Shown here: piece by piece, positions 6,201 to 8,804 of the stretch
Position numbering within the stretch: the stretch's first letter is position 1
How the letters are laid out: every line of letters begins with the position of its first letter
Origin: an uncultured Porphyromonadaceae bacterium
GTDB taxonomy: Bacteria; Bacteroidota; Bacteroidia; Bacteroidales; Muribaculaceae
NCBI GenBank assembly: GCA_947174225.1
Contig: CAMWIF010000092.1
Coordinates: forward strand, 1 to 8,804
DNA length: 8,804 bases
Direction: 5' to 3'
Notes under the pieces: model-generated
What the model saw: only the letters and a program-made list of their open reading frames with translations
What the model was told of the DNA's origin: nothing
The model's database searches: none
Program-made: the position numbers and the translations under genes

Positions 6201-8327
6201 CTCTTGCAGACTCAGGTTGGGCGTAACAACAACGATGAGCTTCATCTTAAGCTCGACAATATCCACGTGCAAGACTTCCTGCAACTCTCGGTGTTCGCTC
6301 CGCCCCTCACTGCTTCTGTTAATGCCGACCTTACTGTAGGCTACACTCAGAGCTGGTTCTATGGAGGCGGCTCGGTGGGTGTGAAGGATTTCACCTACGA
6401 CCGTCAACGTGTAGGCGACTTTGATTTGGGACTCCGTGCGGGATATAATAACGACGGCACCACAGCTGCCTTGGCTACACTTGTGGTAGACGGTGATTCT
6501 GCCGTTAACGCCAAGATGCGTTTCGCTCCGGATTCCACCGGTGTGCTGCAGACCAAGCGTTTCGATGTCGGGCTTACCCGTTTCCCGTTGAAGGTTGCCA
6601 ATGCCTTCTTAGGGCGTGATGTGGCATCGCTGTCGGGTTATCTGAATGGCAATATGAATATGAAGGGTACCTTTACTTCACCGATTATCAATGGACGCAT
6701 AGACTGCGACTCGGTGGGTGTCTACATTCCTATGATTGGCTCAACGATGAAGTTCAACAACGACTCCGTAAGGGTAGCTGATAATGTGGTGCGCTTCGAT
6801 AAGTTTGATGTCTGGGGGGCGAATGATAATCCTCTCCAGCTTGACGGTACGGTGGATGCTCGTAAATTCTCCAATATATTGTTTAATCTTGGACTCAACG
6901 GACGTAACGTGCAGCTCATAGGTAACGATAAGAATTCAGGCAGTGAAATCTTCGGCAAGCTGTTTATTGATATGGATGCCAACGTCACCGGCTCTATGCG
7001 TGCGATGAACATAAATGCCGATTTGAAGGTGCTCAACACCACCGACCTGACCTATTCGATGTCGGAGACCACTGCACAGCTCAACCAGCTTCAGGATGCC
7101 GGAGGTGTGGTGAAGTTCGTCAACTTCAATGACACTACGACTGTGGCGCAGGTTGACACCGTGGCACCGACCATGGCTATGCGTATCACTGCGGGATTAA
7201 GGATAAATCCGGGTACACGAGTGGCGTTTGACATTCCCGGTTCGGCTGTGACCGGTAGCGGAACCGTGAAATTGGAGCCGGAAGGAACGCTCAATTATTT
7301 CCAGAACTATATGGGAGATATGCGTCTTAACGGACAGCTGAACCTTACTGAGGGAACCGTGCGCTATGGATTGGCGATGGGTGCCGTGAAAGCTGACTTT
7401 ACGTTGGATCCTTCGAGCTACGTGCATTGGAGCGGCGACATTATGAATCCTACCCTCAATGTATCCGCAACGGATATGGTGAAGACGAACCTTGTGGAGA
7501 ATGGTAATTCGCGTCTTGTGAACTTCCTCGTAAACCTTTCTGTAACCAATACACTCTCAGCTCCGAAAGTGCTCTTCGATCTCTCTACCGACGATGATAT
7601 GAGTGTGCAGAACGACCTTATGTCTATGAGTGCCGACCAGCGCAGTATGGCTGCCATAAACCTCTTGCTTACGGGTCAGTATTCAGCCGGAGGCGTCAAG
7701 ACGGCAAGTAGCGACCTCCTGCAGAAGGGTCAGGGTATGCTCTACGGCTTGCTTGCCTCGCAGGTGAACAACTTCTTGGCAAACCACGTGAAGGGTGTGG
7801 ACATCAGCTTGGGTGTTGACCAGTATGACAAGATGGTCAACGGCGAGTCGGGCACAGCCACAAGTTATAGCTACACAATGTCGAAGTCACTCTTCGACGA
7901 CCGCTTCAAGATTTCTGTGGGTGGTAACTACACCACCGATGCTTCGGCGGATGAGAACTTCTCTGAAAACCTAATCTCCGACATATCCTTCGAGTATATC
8001 TTGAGGCAGACAAGCAACATTACGATGTATGCGCGTATCTTCCGCCACACAGGCTATGAGTCGATACTTGAGGGTGAGATCACCGAGACGGGTGCCGGTT
8101 TCGTGATGAAGCGTCGTCTTGAGACTCTCAAGAACCTCTTCAATTTCTTGCCCGGTAAACGTCACACCACCCCTGTAAATCCTCCGGTAGCTCCGATAGG
8201 AAGTCCGTTGATGCCTGCGGGAATGCCGGTGCCTGCTAACCCGAATGATTCCGTGAAAGTAGAGTCGGCTGATAAAGCCAAGTCTGTAGATTCCGTAAAT
8301 GCTGAAAAAAATGATTCGATCAAATAA
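3255..8327 (+). CDS. tamB: TamB-like translocation and assembly module / AsmA-type inner-membrane protein
   Basis: TamB proteins are anchored in the inner membrane by one N-terminal helix and cross the periplasm as a long groove-shaped beta structure. With an Omp85 partner they help assemble outer-membrane proteins and are implicated in phospholipid transport. This one has 1690 residues against about 1260 in E. coli. Residues 1-60 form an acidic, low-complexity cytoplasmic extension ending in KKKKK (54-58), and the anchor helix lies at about 64-86. An AsmA-like start follows (TGMDISIDKFRLKWPVDISL, near 104-123), then some 1200 residues of short beta-strand repeats. The conserved C-terminal TamB domain (DUF490) covers roughly 1200-1630 and includes LTEGTVRYGL, NLLLTGQYS (near 1468-1476) and SKSLFDDRFKISVGG. 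A Pro-rich, charged tail follows at 1637-1690. ATG 3255 has no Shine-Dalgarno sequence. The last codons overlap a TamL-like gene, which supports the call. A YhdP/AsmA-type role is less likely given that partner. Confidence 0.93.
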   Translation: MIEEDNDKLSSEKAPANQDAQNVAPVEKTAPQAQGETVTEEDSTGDTPKEDVPKKKKKHRWLRITLRVLLCLIILILLIPVLLYVPPVQTFVKNIACNVVHKSTGMDISIDKFRLKWPVDISLQGVTIVEATGDTMVNAREVIADVKLMPLLNLDVQIKRLSLLDGYYRMLSPDSSMLLKLNAGLLTVDDQSSADMRDMRIVLNKALLKDGKVSLFMDVWKQQAKSDTTSTPFFIAANDLTLENFTFGMSMLPTIDTLNLVAQSLKIRNGIVDLGKNQITADYLGASGGNALYLTPTPEYIASHPAPAPDTTAVAVASPPMIIKGDTVELTSFKALYGVKDAKPLPGFDPSYLEVSDVNVLLHNFYNASSTLELPIISMTAKERSGLEIVHGSGTVGIDSTGLALRDLSIATPYSTLGATAGLPFALMALQPDAPVNVKVQGNLGIPDIDAFMPDLAVYTRKLPQRSPLGLDLVAEGKLSDVTISQFAADMPGVFSLAAKGKAANALDFKKLRANLEFDGSVVNPAVVDGLLGNIGFKMPRLQLKGTASAVEETYGANFKLLTSVGDVAADGHVSMTAESYDARVNLTRVNVAHFAPTLGVGPVTASLRAKGAGFNPERPRAHTDIQLDIASVVYNKQTLRNIVADIQLHNGLYTIQAVSNNALADFNIQGSGTVDPDLYTFDVKGDLTHLDLQQLGITPDKNEGRGQIDIKGTASPAKWNYDVDLSLHDIKWTVADQVYDIPGALDAKFRSGPLNVNATVDALLTSLRFDSSVGLKQLMSSFTTTTDTLNRQIKNKFIDIDHLQNTLPPFNLGFNASGRGTVGRILNTMGLTTDTIYASFTNDSLLYGDAGVRNMSNGSMRADTLTLHLSQRGSLLDYKLHMGNRPNNPIAEFADVNLNGYVGSNRVLLSLTQKNQKGKTGYRLGMTASYVDSVATVHFTPLKATIAYLPWQFNADNHVDVNVISRRIVADLRANSNESSILLQTQVGRNNNDELHLKLDNIHVQDFLQLSVFAPPLTASVNADLTVGYTQSWFYGGGSVGVKDFTYDRQRVGDFDLGLRAGYNNDGTTAALATLVVDGDSAVNAKMRFAPDSTGVLQTKRFDVGLTRFPLKVANAFLGRDVASLSGYLNGNMNMKGTFTSPIINGRIDCDSVGVYIPMIGSTMKFNNDSVRVADNVVRFDKFDVWGANDNPLQLDGTVDARKFSNILFNLGLNGRNVQLIGNDKNSGSEIFGKLFIDMDANVTGSMRAMNINADLKVLNTTDLTYSMSETTAQLNQLQDAGGVVKFVNFNDTTTVAQVDTVAPTMAMRITAGLRINPGTRVAFDIPGSAVTGSGTVKLEPEGTLNYFQNYMGDMRLNGQLNLTEGTVRYGLAMGAVKADFTLDPSSYVHWSGDIMNPTLNVSATDMVKTNLVENGNSRLVNFLVNLSVTNTLSAPKVLFDLSTDDDMSVQNDLMSMSADQRSMAAINLLLTGQYSAGGVKTASSDLLQKGQGMLYGLLASQVNNFLANHVKGVDISLGVDQYDKMVNGESGTATSYSYTMSKSLFDDRFKISVGGNYTTDASADENFSENLISDISFEYILRQTSNITMYARIFRHTGYESILEGEITETGAGFVMKRRLETLKNLFNFLPGKRHTTPVNPPVAPIGSPLMPAGMPVPANPNDSVKVESADKAKSVDSVNAEKNDSIK

Positions 8328-8804
8328 GATATTCATATTGTATGCCTTGTTGGCAGTTCTGTTGTTCGGCTCTTGTTCCACCACACGCCGTATTCCGGCA
8401 GGAGAAGTGCGCTATGCCGGCATCGGTAAGTTTACCGTAAACCATCCGGAGGGAGAGTGGGTGCCACCTCTGTTGGTGAACAGTCTGCGAGAGGCTGCCA
8501 CGTGTGATGCCCACGACTATCTTTTTGCACCGTTCATAAAGATACCTGTGGGACTGTGGACCTATAACAACTGGCCCGATTCCGCGAAGGGTGTCAACAA
8601 GTGGATTTACGATAAGCTTGTGCAAGCACCGGTGTTGCTTCCGGAGGTGCGTCCGGAGATGCGTGTAAAGCTGATGGAGCAGATTCTTGACAACAATGGT
8701 TGGTTCGGCTCGACAGTAAACTATGACATCGTTCCTGACCGCCACAATAAGAAGATCGCTTCCATTGACTATACTCTTAATTTAGGCTATCCCTACCGTA
8801 TTGA
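8299..8804 (+). CDS. tamL: TamL-type lipoprotein of the Omp85/TamA family, N-terminal part (3' end outside window)
   Basis: An open frame runs to the right edge (168 codons visible). It begins with a lipoprotein signal peptide: a basic start, a hydrophobic stretch (IFILYALLAVLLF) and the lipobox FGSC, with the lipidated Cys at residue 26 from ATG 8299 or 22 from ATG 8311. The mature protein starts CSTTRRIPAGEVRYAGI, a style typical of Bacteroidota TamL proteins, which are TamA/BamA-like outer-membrane barrels with a lipid anchor before the POTRA domains. The segment ending ASIDYTLNLGYPYRI looks like the end of a POTRA-type strand. The barrel itself is outside the window, so the family call rests on the N-terminus and on the adjacent tamB. 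ATG 8311 has the A-rich upstream context favoured in Bacteroidota and is an equally good start. Either start overlaps tamB (29 or 17 nt), suggesting coupled translation. The residues after the Cys lack an acidic surface-export signal, which fits a periplasm-facing lipid anchor. Confidence 0.82.
   Translation, partial: MLKKMIRSNKIFILYALLAVLLFGSCSTTRRIPAGEVRYAGIGKFTVNHPEGEWVPPLLVNSLREAATCDAHDYLFAPFIKIPVGLWTYNNWPDSAKGVNKWIYDKLVQAPVLLPEVRPEMRVKLMEQILDNNGWFGSTVNYDIVPDRHNKKIASIDYTLNLGYPYRI

Noticed and set aside
8320..8745. 141-codon open frame on the - strand at the right edge
   Set aside because: The opposite strand carries the lipoprotein signal and TamL-like N-terminus in a continuous frame, which explains this region better.

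Overview
The window looks like chromosomal DNA of a Bacteroidota (Bacteroidales) member with roughly balanced base composition. The evidence is the pairing of a very large TamB-like protein with a lipoprotein TamA-like protein (the TamL arrangement known in Bacteroidota/Chlorobi), the lack of Shine-Dalgarno sequences before every visible start, and the character of the IF-2, NudC and VanZ-like proteins. A gut Bacteroidales lineage such as Muribaculaceae fits, but that is a guess from style, not something the sequence proves.

Layout: six genes, all on the + strand and tightly packed. (1) 1-1359, the 3' two-thirds or less of infB (IF-2), open at the left edge. (2) 1376-1813, folK (HPPK, folate synthesis). 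(3) 1848-2684, nudC (zinc-ribbon Nudix NAD(H)/NAD-RNA pyrophosphatase). (4) 2742-3230, a VanZ-like membrane protein. (5) 3255-8327, a 1690-residue TamB-like inner-membrane-anchored AsmA-type protein. (6) 8299-8804, the start of a TamL-type lipoprotein Omp85 protein, open at the right edge. Gaps between genes are 16, 34, 57 and 24 nt, and the last pair overlaps. No stretch over 60 bases lacks a gene. I saw no tRNA, rRNA, insertion sequence, CRISPR array or convincing terminator.

Function: the left half is housekeeping metabolism and translation. IF-2 binds formyl-Met-tRNA, whose formyl group comes from the folate pathway that FolK serves; NudC hydrolyses NAD(H) or removes NAD caps from RNA. 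The right half is envelope biogenesis. TamB-like proteins span the periplasm from an inner-membrane anchor and act with an Omp85 partner in the outer membrane in the assembly of outer-membrane proteins and/or phospholipid transport. The TamL-like gene that overlaps its end is the expected partner.

Most of this is ordinary core genome. Points worth a second look are the disordered extensions at both ends of TamB, the altered Nudix and NADH-specificity motifs in NudC, a four-unit heptamer repeat filling the folK-nudC gap, a 12-nt duplication across the nudC stop codon, and the unusual infB-folK junction. I found no clear candidate for an undescribed system.
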